From Streptomyces sp. NBC_00461 (GTDB lineage Bacteria; Actinomycetota; Actinomycetes; Streptomycetales; Streptomycetaceae): a stretch of 64,000 bases of DNA. Positions 25,901 through 32,915 of this stretch are shown here, piece after piece. A model generated the notes under the pieces. It saw only the letters and a program-made list of their open reading frames with translations. It had not been told where the DNA came from and did not search any database. The stretch covers positions 6,915,001 through 6,979,000 of the forward strand of contig NZ_CP107902.1 of NCBI RefSeq assembly GCF_036013935.1, read 5' to 3'. Each line of letters starts with the position of its first letter. The first letter of the stretch is position 1. A program made the translations under genes and the position numbers.

Positions 25901-26308
25901 GGTCGTCTTGCGGGCCGCGGCGACCGTCTTCTTGTCCTCGGCGGTCTCGCCCTTGCCCTTGAGCAGCGGTGCGGCGGTGATGTCACGCTCGTTGTTGACG
26001 GCGTTGGCGTAGGTCAGGGAGGCCCGCACCAGACGCGCGGTGCTCTCGGCGTCCTGCGCCTCCTGCCAGGTGTCGATCGAGCTCTTCACCTGGAAGCCGC
26101 CCATGACGAGGCCGACCGTCACGGGTATGAGCAGGATCGCGTTCAGCCGGGTCGGCACCCGCCAGTTGCGGGGGGAGAATCGGCCGCCGCTCGGAGCGGG
26201 GACGGCCGTCGGCTCCGAACCGGGCACAGGGGCGGGCGCCGCACCGCGCGGCGGCGGGGTGAAGTTGCCCCGGGCCGACGGCTCGGGACCGTTCTTGCTT
26301 CGCCTCAC
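22964..26308 (-). CDS. cvnA2: Conservon sensor-kinase-like membrane protein CvnA (cvn2)
   Basis: A 1114-residue membrane protein. A basic/proline N-terminus leads to TM1 (about 56-72), an extracytoplasmic nitrate/nitrite-sensing-type domain (about 80-385), TM2 (about 390-412) and HAMP. A histidine-kinase-type ATPase domain follows (N box HLLAELLENATTFSSPQ, G box HDKGIGLT, DRHGIRVQLRPS). From about residue 670 a long disordered tail has PAYDEP/PSYEEP repeats and ends in SGLPRRVPKANLV and PEDVRGRLSNLRRG. No response regulator is encoded next to it. The start is GTG 26308. It heads the cvnA2-B2-C2-D2 operon. Confidence 0.93.
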   Translation of the reverse strand: MRRSKNGPEPSARGNFTPPPRGAAPAPVPGSEPTAVPAPSGGRFSPRNWRVPTRLNAILLIPVTVGLVMGGFQVKSSIDTWQEAQDAESTARLVRASLTYANAVNNERDITAAPLLKGKGETAEDKKTVAAARKTTDDAADAFDEAAQNMPKKAGLLRRLKLFRQAEPQLATLRATAYSSRVHGVETEEGYVAVAHPLMEFANELGLGTGNITSYGRTVYAISLTQAALSLERSIGMHVLVSPGPKKDDLAKQRVALSSYAYLEGIAIEEYKAGGTEADARKLVDLEAKAKAEGTAQAKQAAAKAAAANQVYVPPPSDPTEMVTALSALQTTDPSARALLAQKGTTAENWWGVTTLRADVYRQIQADMADKAVNEASNIADNAKRDALITGAAVVVALLLAFILAGAVARQMSRSMRQLRNAAFGIAEQRLPMLVDQLSRTDPGRVDTRVQPIPINTRDEIGEVARAFDQVHREAVRLAAEQALLRGNINAIFTNLSRRNQSLIEGQLTLITDLENNEADPDQLENLFRLDHLATRMRRNGENLLVLAGEEPGRRWDQPVPLVDVLRAASSEVEQYERIELSGVPEAEIHGRAVTDLVHLLAELLENATTFSSPQTKVRVTATRLPDGRIMIEIHDKGIGLTAEDFADINHKLANPPTVDAAISQRMGLFVVGRLSDRHGIRVQLRPSGEQAGTTSLVMLPDAITHGGGGGEQQPRDEFTVSQIIPEQSYQGEDFNNGLPMRTAAELGFDDSRYTEVPDDIRELDPVGRSLMREERRAALEAQSSGDQPGQESAESSYADPYGRQSSYDNGPAGFQEQQPGGYDQRPAYDEPQQTPYEEQQRPAYDEPAPRPSYEEPYFAQNGGLPQNDTFSPNGGYPEPPYAEPVREEPAASHAPAPEPFAAFEERRYQDDWPQQDGYRNGYSSEYVPETESAQAADVSEHDRVGFDQPGPAPSAGHSLTDAGLPRRGAFGAPANGSNGARQVNQEAPAPAPESNGSSNGSSNGNGTGTGDWRSTNDDRWQQASQLRKPKAGGVTASGLPRRVPKANLVEGAAETTPQGGPQVSRAPEDVRGRLSNLRRGVQRGRSAGAGSETNGQATRNHHSGPDSTYNQER

Positions 26309-26365
26309 TCGACCAACAACCTCTCGGCGGCGGGCACCAACGTTGTGCCGCAGTGTCTCAGAGCC

Positions 26366-26401
26366 CAGTACGCCACTGAGTACGCAGTACTACTGAGTAC
26401 G
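26366..26401. repeat. Tandem direct repeat upstream of cvnA2
   Basis: CAGTACGCCACTGAGTACG (26366-26384) is followed immediately by CAGTACTACTGAGTACG (26385-26401). On the minus strand this gives four GTACT boxes, about 60-95 bases upstream of the cvnA2 start, a good position for an activator or repressor array. The rest of the 26309-26699 gap holds the cvn1 terminator and no credible gene. Confidence 0.5.
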
Positions 26402-26516
26402 TCTTTGACTATTGGGCAGTTCACGCATTCCAGCACGACGACCTGCGCTCTTCCAAACAGTGGAAAGCGAGGATTCCGTGTGATGTAAGCCCCAGATAAA
26501 ACGGTCATAAAGAACG

Positions 26517-26538
26517 AGCCCCGCCAAATGGCGGGGCT
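26517..26538. terminator. Terminator downstream of cvn1
   Basis: AGCCCCGCC (26517-26525) and GGCGGGGCT (26530-26538) form a perfect 9-bp stem with an AAAT loop. On the minus strand it is followed by CGTTCTTT, making a textbook intrinsic terminator 160 bases past the cvnD1 stop. On the plus strand only TT follows. Confidence 0.8.
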
Positions 26539-26699
26539 TTCGTGTGCGCAGCGGCACCGGTTGACAACCACCCGTGGCCGTACCACGCGATTCCACTGTC
26601 AAAACGTTATGAACACCGGGGTCGACCGTGTCAAACGCCACAGCCGACTCCGGTGCTCCTACGACAACTGCCGTACGGCGTTGCCGACTTGAAGACGAT

Positions 26700-27275
26700 C
26701 TACCGCAGCCGCGCCATGAGAGCGTGCTCGACCAGCGTGATCAGCGCACTCTTGGCGTCGGCCCGGTGGCGCGCGTCGGTCGTGATGATCGGGGTGTCGG
26801 GGCCTATCTGCAGAGCCTCGCGCACCTCCTCGGGGGCGTACGGCTGGTGCCCCTCGAAGCCGTTGAGCGCGACGACGAACGGGAGGCCCGAGTTCTCGAA
26901 GTAGTCGACCGCGGGGAAGCAGTCGGCGAGACGCCGGGTGTCCACGAGCACGATCGCGCCGATCGCGCCGCGGACCAGGTCGTCCCACATGAACCAGAAG
27001 CGGTCCTGGCCGGGCGTACCGAAGAGGTACAGGATCAGGTCCTGGTCCAGGGTGATGCGTCCGAAGTCCATGGCGACCGTGGTGGTCGTCTTGCCACCGG
27101 TGTGCGTGAGATCGTCGATGCCCGCCGAGGCAGACGTCATGACGGCCTCGGTGCGCAGCGGGTTGATCTCCGAGACGGCGCCGACGAACGTGGTCTTGCC
27201 CACGCCGAAGCCACCCGCCACCACAATCTTCGCGGAGGTGGTCGCCCGCCCTCCGTCAGAGCTTGCGAAGTCCAC
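26700..27275 (-). CDS. cvnD1: Conservon GTPase CvnD (cvn1)
   Basis: A 191-residue small GTPase almost identical in protein sequence to CvnD2. The P-loop GGFGVGKT lies at residues 21-28, with GTPGQDRFWFMW switch II and an NGFEG base loop in place of NKxD. The N-terminal ten residues and the region around GHQPYAPEEVRE are where it differs most from CvnD2. ATG 27275 overlaps the end of cvnC1 by 20 bases, the same overlap as in the sister operon. It is the last gene of cvn1; a terminator follows at 26517-26538. Confidence 0.92.
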   Translation of the reverse strand: MDFASSDGGRATTSAKIVVAGGFGVGKTTFVGAVSEINPLRTEAVMTSASAGIDDLTHTGGKTTTTVAMDFGRITLDQDLILYLFGTPGQDRFWFMWDDLVRGAIGAIVLVDTRRLADCFPAVDYFENSGLPFVVALNGFEGHQPYAPEEVREALQIGPDTPIITTDARHRADAKSALITLVEHALMARLR

Positions 27276-27651
27276 TGAGCACCCTTTCGAGCAGTGTCAC
27301 GTCCGGCGCACCGGTCGTCTCGTCGCCACCAGGCTGGTGGATGGCGACGAGCCCGGCCTCAGCCAGGTCCGCGACAAGAATCCGGGCCACACCCAGTGGC
27401 ATGGCCAGGAGCGCCGACACCTCGGCGACCGACTTCACCTCACGGCACAGGTGGCAGATGCGCTGGTGCTCCGGGAGCAGCCCCATGAGCGCTGCCGGGT
27501 CGGCCGTCGTGCTGATCAGCGCCTCGATGGCGAGCTGATAGCGCGGCCGCGTCCGGCCGCCGGTCATCGCGTAAGGACGTACCAGCGGCTGGTCGCCCTC
27601 ATCCTCGTACGGCTCCGCGTACGGATCATGAGAGGCGGTGGGCGGGGTCAT
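27256..27651 (-). CDS. cvnC1: Conservon DUF742 protein CvnC (cvn1)
   Basis: A 131-residue DUF742 protein, closely matching the C-terminal half of CvnC2 (LVRPYAMTGGRTRPRYQLAIEAL, then HQRICHLCREVKSVAEVSALL). It lacks the long disordered N-terminal extension of CvnC2, having only about 25 acidic/polar residues before the domain. ATG 27651 has a strong GGAGGATTC ribosome site. It lies 109 bases after cvnB1 and overlaps cvnD1 by 20 bases. The two CxxC-spaced cysteines HLCRE/ICHLC are also present in CvnC2. Confidence 0.92.
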   Translation of the reverse strand: MTPPTASHDPYAEPYEDEGDQPLVRPYAMTGGRTRPRYQLAIEALISTTADPAALMGLLPEHQRICHLCREVKSVAEVSALLAMPLGVARILVADLAEAGLVAIHQPGGDETTGAPDVTLLERVLSGLRKL

Positions 27652-27760
27652 GAATCCTCCGGGCGGGACAGCATGTCGGTCAGTCGTGCCGTCGAAAAGG
27701 CCGATGGGGGGATTGTGGCGGCCGGACGGTGATTTGGTGAGACGGGTGGTGCGGTGAGGA

Positions 27761-28183
27761 TCAGTGGAGCAAACTGCCTTGCAGTTCGGCGCGGAGGTCG
27801 GGTGTGAGCACCGCGCCCGCCCGGTCGACCAGCAGTGCCATCTCGTAGCCGACCAGGCCGATGTCGCACTCGGGGTGCGCCAGTACGGCGAGGGACGAGC
27901 CGTCCGAGACGGACATGAGGAAGAGAAAACCGCGTTCCATCTCGACGACCGTCTGCGCCACGCTGCCCCCCTCGAAGATCCGGGAGGCCCCGGCCGTCAA
28001 CGAGGTGAGACCGGACGCGACGGCCGCCAGTTGATCGGCCCGGTCGCGGGGGAAGCCTTCCGACATCGCCAGAAGGAGACCGTCCGCCGACACGACGACG
28101 GTGTGGGACACCCCGGGGGTGTTGTCCACGAAGTTGGTGATCAACCAGTTGAGGTTCTGTGCCGCCTGGCTCATCTGGCTCAA
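27761..28183 (-). CDS. cvnB1: Conservon roadblock/LC7 protein CvnB (cvn1)
   Basis: A 140-residue roadblock/LC7 protein nearly identical to CvnB2 over its length, beginning SQAAQNLNWLITNFVDNTPG. The frame opens at TTG 28183, immediately after the cvnA1 stop and a few bases after CAGGAG; ATG 28174 (three codons in) is equally possible. The same two-start arrangement occurs in cvnB2. It is the presumed functional partner of CvnD1. High similarity between the two CvnB proteins raises the question of cross-talk between the systems. Confidence 0.92.
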   Translation of the reverse strand: MSQMSQAAQNLNWLITNFVDNTPGVSHTVVVSADGLLLAMSEGFPRDRADQLAAVASGLTSLTAGASRIFEGGSVAQTVVEMERGFLFLMSVSDGSSLAVLAHPECDIGLVGYEMALLVDRAGAVLTPDLRAELQGSLLH

Positions 28184-31100
28184 CTAACGCTCCTGCTGGT
28201 GAGTGGGGCTCGGGAAGCTGCCGGTCTGGCCGGTACCGGCCTGGCGACCCTGCGCGATGCCCCGACGGAGATTGGTCAGCCGGCCGCGTACGTCGTCAGG
28301 CGTACGCGAGACAGCCGGACCGGATTGGTGCTGTTGCTGCTGAGCCGTGCCCGGGACGAGGTTCGCCCGGGGCACCCGGCGCGGCAGGCCGGAGGTGGTG
28401 ACGCCGCCCGCCGCCGGCTGCCTGACGCGTTCCGCCTGCCGGACGAGGTCGTCGTTCGGTGAGGCGCGCCAGGAAGAGGTGGCGGGACGCTGTGGGGAGG
28501 AGGAGTGCTCCGGTGCGGGGGCGGAGGCCGGAGCCGGCTGCTGCTGCGCCGCGGAGCCGTTGCCCTGCTGCCCGGAGCCGTTGCTCTGCTCGCTGCCGTG
28601 GAACCAGTTGGTCTCCAGCGTGTCGTACAGCGGTGTACGACCGTCGCCCGGGCCGGTCGCCGGAGGCAGCGCCTCAGGCTCCTGGCGGGCGGGCCGCTGC
28701 TGCGGACGCGACGGGGCCGGCGGCCGCGGGGCACCGAAGTCGCCCTGGTTGCCGCCCGACTGCGGGCGCTCGAACTGCCCGGTGCTGCCGGGGTTCGCGC
28801 GACCGGGCAGCGAGTGCTGGCCGGTGGAGCCGCCGTCGTAGCCAGGCGCGGGGAACTGGCCCGTGGAGCTGCCGTCGTACCCGTACGCCTGGGGGCTCGC
28901 GAACTGGCCCGTGTTGGCCGGGTTGCTCGGGTTGTTCTGGCCGTTCTGCCCGTTCGAAGGGCCGAAGACGTCCGAGCGGACGAACTGCCCCGTGTCCTGT
29001 GAACCGTTCGTGCCCGGCTGCGGCGCACCGAAGTCCTGCTGGGCGTACTGGCCGGTGTTCTGCGGCGAGTCCGCGCCGGGACGGCCGTACTGGCCCGTGT
29101 GCTGCGGGTTGCCCGGTGCCGGTACACCGAAGTCGGGGCGGGGGAAGTCGGAGGCGGTGCCCTGGGAGAACTCGGTCGGGGAGCCGGGACCCTGACGGCC
29201 GTCGCTCCGCGGGATCGCCGGCATCTCCGACGTCGAGCCGAGGCCCTGACGGTCGTCGATACGGGGCATCCGGGAGGTCTCGTCGTGACCGCGCGGGGTG
29301 TCGAGCGAGGCACGCGGCACCGGCGGCTGCGCGTTCTCGTCGCTCCAACTCGGCGTACGGGGCTGCGGGTTGCCGCCCGGCAGCTCGGCCCGCGGACCAC
29401 CGCGACCCGGCAGCTGCGGCTGACGGCCACGCCGGCCGCCACCACGCCCACCCTGCTCGTTGCCGGCGTTGCCGGCGTTGCCGGGGGCCGGGGACTGCGG
29501 CGGTACGGCGCCACGAGCGCCGCCGAAGCTGTCCTGGCCCGTGCCCGCGGCCTGCAGGCCCTGCGGCGCGCCCGGCGCCTGACCGAAGCCGGCGCCCGCA
29601 CCCGCGGGAGACGGCCGGCCCTGCTGCGGGGCTGCGGGGGACTGTGGGCCATGCTGTCCGGCCGGCGCGCCCGGACGGCCGCCGCCGTTGCCACCGGCAC
29701 CCGGCAGCGCGGCACGCGGACCCTGAGCGGCACCCAGCCGACCTCCACCGGAGGGGGCACCGGCACCGAGCGCACCGCCCGGAGCACCACCGCCCGGCGC
29801 ACCCGCGCCGAGGGGGCCACCGGGGGCGCCGCCGGCGGCACCGGCCTGGCGTCGTGCCGCGGCCACACCGGCGGCGGCCTGCGCGGCGGCCGGACCGCCG
29901 CTCACGGGGGCGCCCTGACCCGACTTGGGCTGCGGCTTCTTGCCGCCCTGGGCGACATCGACGGGCAGCATGACCAGCGCGGTCGTACCACCGGAGTCGG
30001 AGGGGCGCAGCTGGATGCGGATGCCGTGGCGCTGCGACAGACGACCGACCACGAACAGACCCATGCGGCGGGAGACGGAGACGTCCACGGTGGGCGGCGA
30101 GGCGAGCCGCTCGTTGATCGCCGCGAGGTCCTCGGGGGAGAGGCCGATGCCGGTGTCGTGGATCTCGATCAGGACGCGGCCGTCGGGCAGCGCGTGACCG
30201 GTGACCTTGACCTTGGTCTGCGGCGAGGAGAACGAGGTCGCGTTCTCGAGCAGCTCGGCGAGCAGGTGCACGAGGTCGTTGACGACTCGTCCGGCCACTT
30301 CGGTGGTCGGTACGGCGGCCAGCTCGATGCGCTCGTACTGCTCCACCTCGGACGCGGCGGCGCGGAGCACGTCGACCAGCGGGACCGGGCGGGTCCAGCG
30401 GCGGCCGGGCTCCTCACCCGCGAGGACGAGGAGGTTCTCACCGTTACGGCGCATGCGCGTCGCGAGGTGGTCGAGCTTGAACAGCGAGGACAGCTGGTCC
30501 GGGTCGGCCTCGCGGGACTCCAGTTCGGAGATCAGCGACAGCTGGCGCTGGATAAGACCCTGGGAGCGGCGCGAGAGGTTGGTGAACATCGCGTTGACGT
30601 TGCCCCGCAGCAGGGCCTGCTCGGCGGCGAGGCGGACCGCCTCGCGGTGCACGTCGTCGAAGGCCGCGGCCACCTGGCCGATCTCGTCCTTGGAGTGCAC
30701 ACCGACCGACTCGACGGAGGTGTCGACGTCCTGCGGGTCCGACTCGGACAGCTGCTTTACCAGCTCGGGCAGCCGGTCCTGGGCGACCTTGGTGGCGGTC
30801 TCCTGCAGCCGGCGCAGCGAGCGGATCATGGACCGGGCCACCACGAAGGCGCCGACGAGCGAGACACCGAGGACGAGCAGGATCAGCGCACCGGAGATGA
30901 TCGCCTCGCGCTCGGAGGCAGAGCGCAGCTCGCGGGCCTTCTGCTCCATGTCCTCGAGCAGCGTGTGCTCGATCTTCTTCATCTGCTCGATCTTGGTCGA
31001 GCTGTCGTCCACCCAGTCCTGGTACGACCGCTTCGGCAGGTCGGACAGGCCGTCCGTGGAGGCGAGGGCACGGCCGGCGTACTTGTCGGTGGCCGTGATC

Positions 31101-32101
31101 GTCGCGTTGTTCTCCTCGATGGGCTTGAGGAGGGCGACCGCCGAGTCCGTGCCGTAGATGCTCTTGAAGCTGCGCAGTTCGGAGCCCTGGCTCTGCAGCG
31201 CCGACTCGGCGTACAGCCGGTCGTTCTCCGAGAGCTTGCCGACTGTCGTGTTGTTCGCGGGAAGCGCCGCCGCGAGGACCGCGCGCTGCACGGACGCGTA
31301 CTCCTTGGCGGAGGAGAACGCGGCCAGCGAGCGGGTGCGCTGGATCATCTCGGGGTTGCTGGTGGCCTCCGCCATGTCCTGCGAGAGGTCCAGCAGGTGC
31401 GTGATGAGGCGGTGGTAGGACTCGACGGTCTGGGACGAGTTGAGCCGCGTCTCGTAGGCGCCGGCCCGGACCTTCTCCAGCGAGCCCAGGTCGCTGACGA
31501 CGCTGACGAGGCTCTCGCGCACACCCTGGAGGTGGTTGTCCTCGCCGGAGACGTCGATCTGTTCGGCGGCGTCCTTGAAGTTCTGCTCGGCCCGGTCCGT
31601 CTTGTCGCGGTAGCCCTTGACCGTGTACGCGCTGCCGTTCGAGCCGTGCGCCAGCGGGCCGGCGGACTGGTCGCGCTCCTCCTGGAGCGCGGCGGCCAGC
31701 TCGGTGGCCTGCTTGGTCATGTCCGTCAGCAGCTTCATGTTGTCGAGCTGCTGGATGTCGTCCATGTTGTCGCTGATGCGCAGGGCGCCCAGCGAGGTCG
31801 CCGCCACCACGGGGAGCGCGAGCAGCGACACCAGGCGCGTGGAGATACGCCAGTTGCGCAGTGCTACGCGCGATCCGGGGCCGCCCGGGCCCTTCGGCGG
31901 CTTGACCGGCGGGGGAGTGGTGCCGGAGGACCCGGAAGGTCCGGACGCACCGGGGCGCAACGAGCGCTCACCGCCGTCGCCGGACGCCAGGCCCTGGTTC
32001 TGGGCGTGCTGGGGCGAGGAACTGCCGGCATTGGGGCCAGTCCCGCCGTGCGGCTCCGGCTCCGCCGAAGCACTGCCATCCCTCTTGAAACGTCCCTGCA
32101 C
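28184..32101 (-). CDS. cvnA1: Conservon sensor-kinase-like membrane protein CvnA (cvn1)
   Basis: A membrane protein of about 1305 residues from GTG 32101; upstream in-frame starts to 32236 add unlike sequence. TM1 lies about 85-105 and the extracytoplasmic sensing domain about 110-395 (RDKTDRAEQNFKDAAEQ). TM2 is about 399-421, followed by HAMP and an HK-type ATPase (LLAELLENATSFSSPQ, HDTGIGLS, QRHGIRIQLRPS). A very long Gly/Ala/Pro/Gln-rich tail of over 500 residues includes seven TGQ(F/Y/H) repeats and ends TSGLPRRVPRANLV and PDDVRGRLTNLRRG, like CvnA2. It heads the operon and has no cognate response regulator. Confidence 0.92.
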   Translation of the reverse strand: MQGRFKRDGSASAEPEPHGGTGPNAGSSSPQHAQNQGLASGDGGERSLRPGASGPSGSSGTTPPPVKPPKGPGGPGSRVALRNWRISTRLVSLLALPVVAATSLGALRISDNMDDIQQLDNMKLLTDMTKQATELAAALQEERDQSAGPLAHGSNGSAYTVKGYRDKTDRAEQNFKDAAEQIDVSGEDNHLQGVRESLVSVVSDLGSLEKVRAGAYETRLNSSQTVESYHRLITHLLDLSQDMAEATSNPEMIQRTRSLAAFSSAKEYASVQRAVLAAALPANNTTVGKLSENDRLYAESALQSQGSELRSFKSIYGTDSAVALLKPIEENNATITATDKYAGRALASTDGLSDLPKRSYQDWVDDSSTKIEQMKKIEHTLLEDMEQKARELRSASEREAIISGALILLVLGVSLVGAFVVARSMIRSLRRLQETATKVAQDRLPELVKQLSESDPQDVDTSVESVGVHSKDEIGQVAAAFDDVHREAVRLAAEQALLRGNVNAMFTNLSRRSQGLIQRQLSLISELESREADPDQLSSLFKLDHLATRMRRNGENLLVLAGEEPGRRWTRPVPLVDVLRAAASEVEQYERIELAAVPTTEVAGRVVNDLVHLLAELLENATSFSSPQTKVKVTGHALPDGRVLIEIHDTGIGLSPEDLAAINERLASPPTVDVSVSRRMGLFVVGRLSQRHGIRIQLRPSDSGGTTALVMLPVDVAQGGKKPQPKSGQGAPVSGGPAAAQAAAGVAAARRQAGAAGGAPGGPLGAGAPGGGAPGGALGAGAPSGGGRLGAAQGPRAALPGAGGNGGGRPGAPAGQHGPQSPAAPQQGRPSPAGAGAGFGQAPGAPQGLQAAGTGQDSFGGARGAVPPQSPAPGNAGNAGNEQGGRGGGRRGRQPQLPGRGGPRAELPGGNPQPRTPSWSDENAQPPVPRASLDTPRGHDETSRMPRIDDRQGLGSTSEMPAIPRSDGRQGPGSPTEFSQGTASDFPRPDFGVPAPGNPQHTGQYGRPGADSPQNTGQYAQQDFGAPQPGTNGSQDTGQFVRSDVFGPSNGQNGQNNPSNPANTGQFASPQAYGYDGSSTGQFPAPGYDGGSTGQHSLPGRANPGSTGQFERPQSGGNQGDFGAPRPPAPSRPQQRPARQEPEALPPATGPGDGRTPLYDTLETNWFHGSEQSNGSGQQGNGSAAQQQPAPASAPAPEHSSSPQRPATSSWRASPNDDLVRQAERVRQPAAGGVTTSGLPRRVPRANLVPGTAQQQQHQSGPAVSRTPDDVRGRLTNLRRGIAQGRQAGTGQTGSFPSPTHQQER

Positions 32102-32703
32102 TAGCGTCGCAACCTCTGGACCAGGCACCCCTCCGCTTGAACGGAAGGACACGGTGTCGGCGTATTGGAGAGCGCCCTGAACGCGCCCCCTGTTGGTCGT
32201 GAGTGACCGGAGCTGGCTCCCCCTTCTCGCCGTCACGCGGCGCTCGTTGCGCCCCCTGTGCGCCGGCTCGATCCCGCGGCGGTCCGTGGCATTCCAGCAC
32301 AGAGCAGGATCTCCAACAAGGCTCGCGGGTCATGCCGTGACGTACGTGACAGCACGTGAGTGTCGGGTCACCAGCCGTAGAAGGGGATCGCCCGCATAAC
32401 GGACGTATGCCCGCGAGTTGCACGGGATCGGACGGTGTCCCAGTCGCCATGATCAGGAGCGGAATGATGGCTTCAGGGGGTCAATGTCCGTTTCGTTGGG
32501 GTGGGTTGTGGGCCTGAATTGACCGGTTTGTCCGCCACTCCGTGAGCAAACTCACACGCCGATCAAGGGGTCTCCCCGTCTCCGGACGGGAATTGCATGT
32601 TTAGTCTGGCGCTTTACAAGACGTAACGTTTTGACAACCGCGCTCGGGCAAAAGGCCCTTTGGCCTGGTCGGGCGCCCCTAGACGACAAGGTCACGTACA
32701 ACA
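32102..32703. other. Intergenic region between cvnA1 and the small NPRRT ORF
   Basis: About 600 bases with no convincing gene. It must hold the cvnA1 promoter (minus strand) and the promoter of the small ORF at 32704. TTGACA at 32631-32636 is a consensus -35 within TAACGTTTTGACA, a 13-mer repeated in inverted orientation at 26597-26609. A run of GTGAC/CACGTG-like words lies at about 32336-32375, and an AGGCC/GGCCT hairpin at about 32651-32666. I see no riboswitch. Confidence 0.5.
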
Positions 32704-32901
32704 GTGAAGACGACGATGATGTTCCGCAACATAGCCAACCCGCGGCGCACGACGCTGGCGCACCTCGAGGACGCCGACGCGCTGCAGGCCCCGCAGCAGC
32801 CGGAGCACTCCGTCGACCTTCCGGCCCAGACGGCCAACCCGCGACGCACCATTCTGATGGACGTGCCGGCCGGTGCGGTGGCGGCCTCCGCGGCCGAGTA
32901 G
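32704..32901 (+). CDS. Small conserved-looking protein with two ANPRRT motifs
   Basis: A 65-residue ORF of unknown function. It contains IANPRRTTLAHLEDAD near residues 10-25 and TANPRRTILMDVPAG near 43-57, a duplicated ANPRRT motif separated by a polar linker, and ends ASAAE. There is no signal peptide or helix-turn-helix. The start is uncertain: GTG 32704, or ATG 32716 or 32719, each with only weak purine stretches. Codon positions show the GC-rich third base expected of a real gene. A short regulatory or scaffold peptide linked to the divergent cvn1 operon is one possibility; a modified peptide precursor is another. Confidence 0.6.
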   Translation: MKTTMMFRNIANPRRTTLAHLEDADALQAPQQPEHSVDLPAQTANPRRTILMDVPAGAVAASAAE

Positions 32902-32915
32902 CGCGGCCGGGGCGG

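Noticed and set aside
23435..26488. A 1017-codon open frame antisense to cvnA2
   Set aside because: It mirrors the real gene codon for codon, has no family motifs and arises from GC-rich third positions of the minus-strand gene.
26305..26586. A 93-codon minus-strand ORF between the conservons
   Set aside because: It runs across the intrinsic terminator at 26517-26538 and the GTACT repeats, with no codon bias or ribosome site.
29099..32104. A 1001-codon open frame antisense to cvnA1
   Set aside because: Same shadow effect; the opposite strand has clear HAMP and ATPase domains with proper starts.
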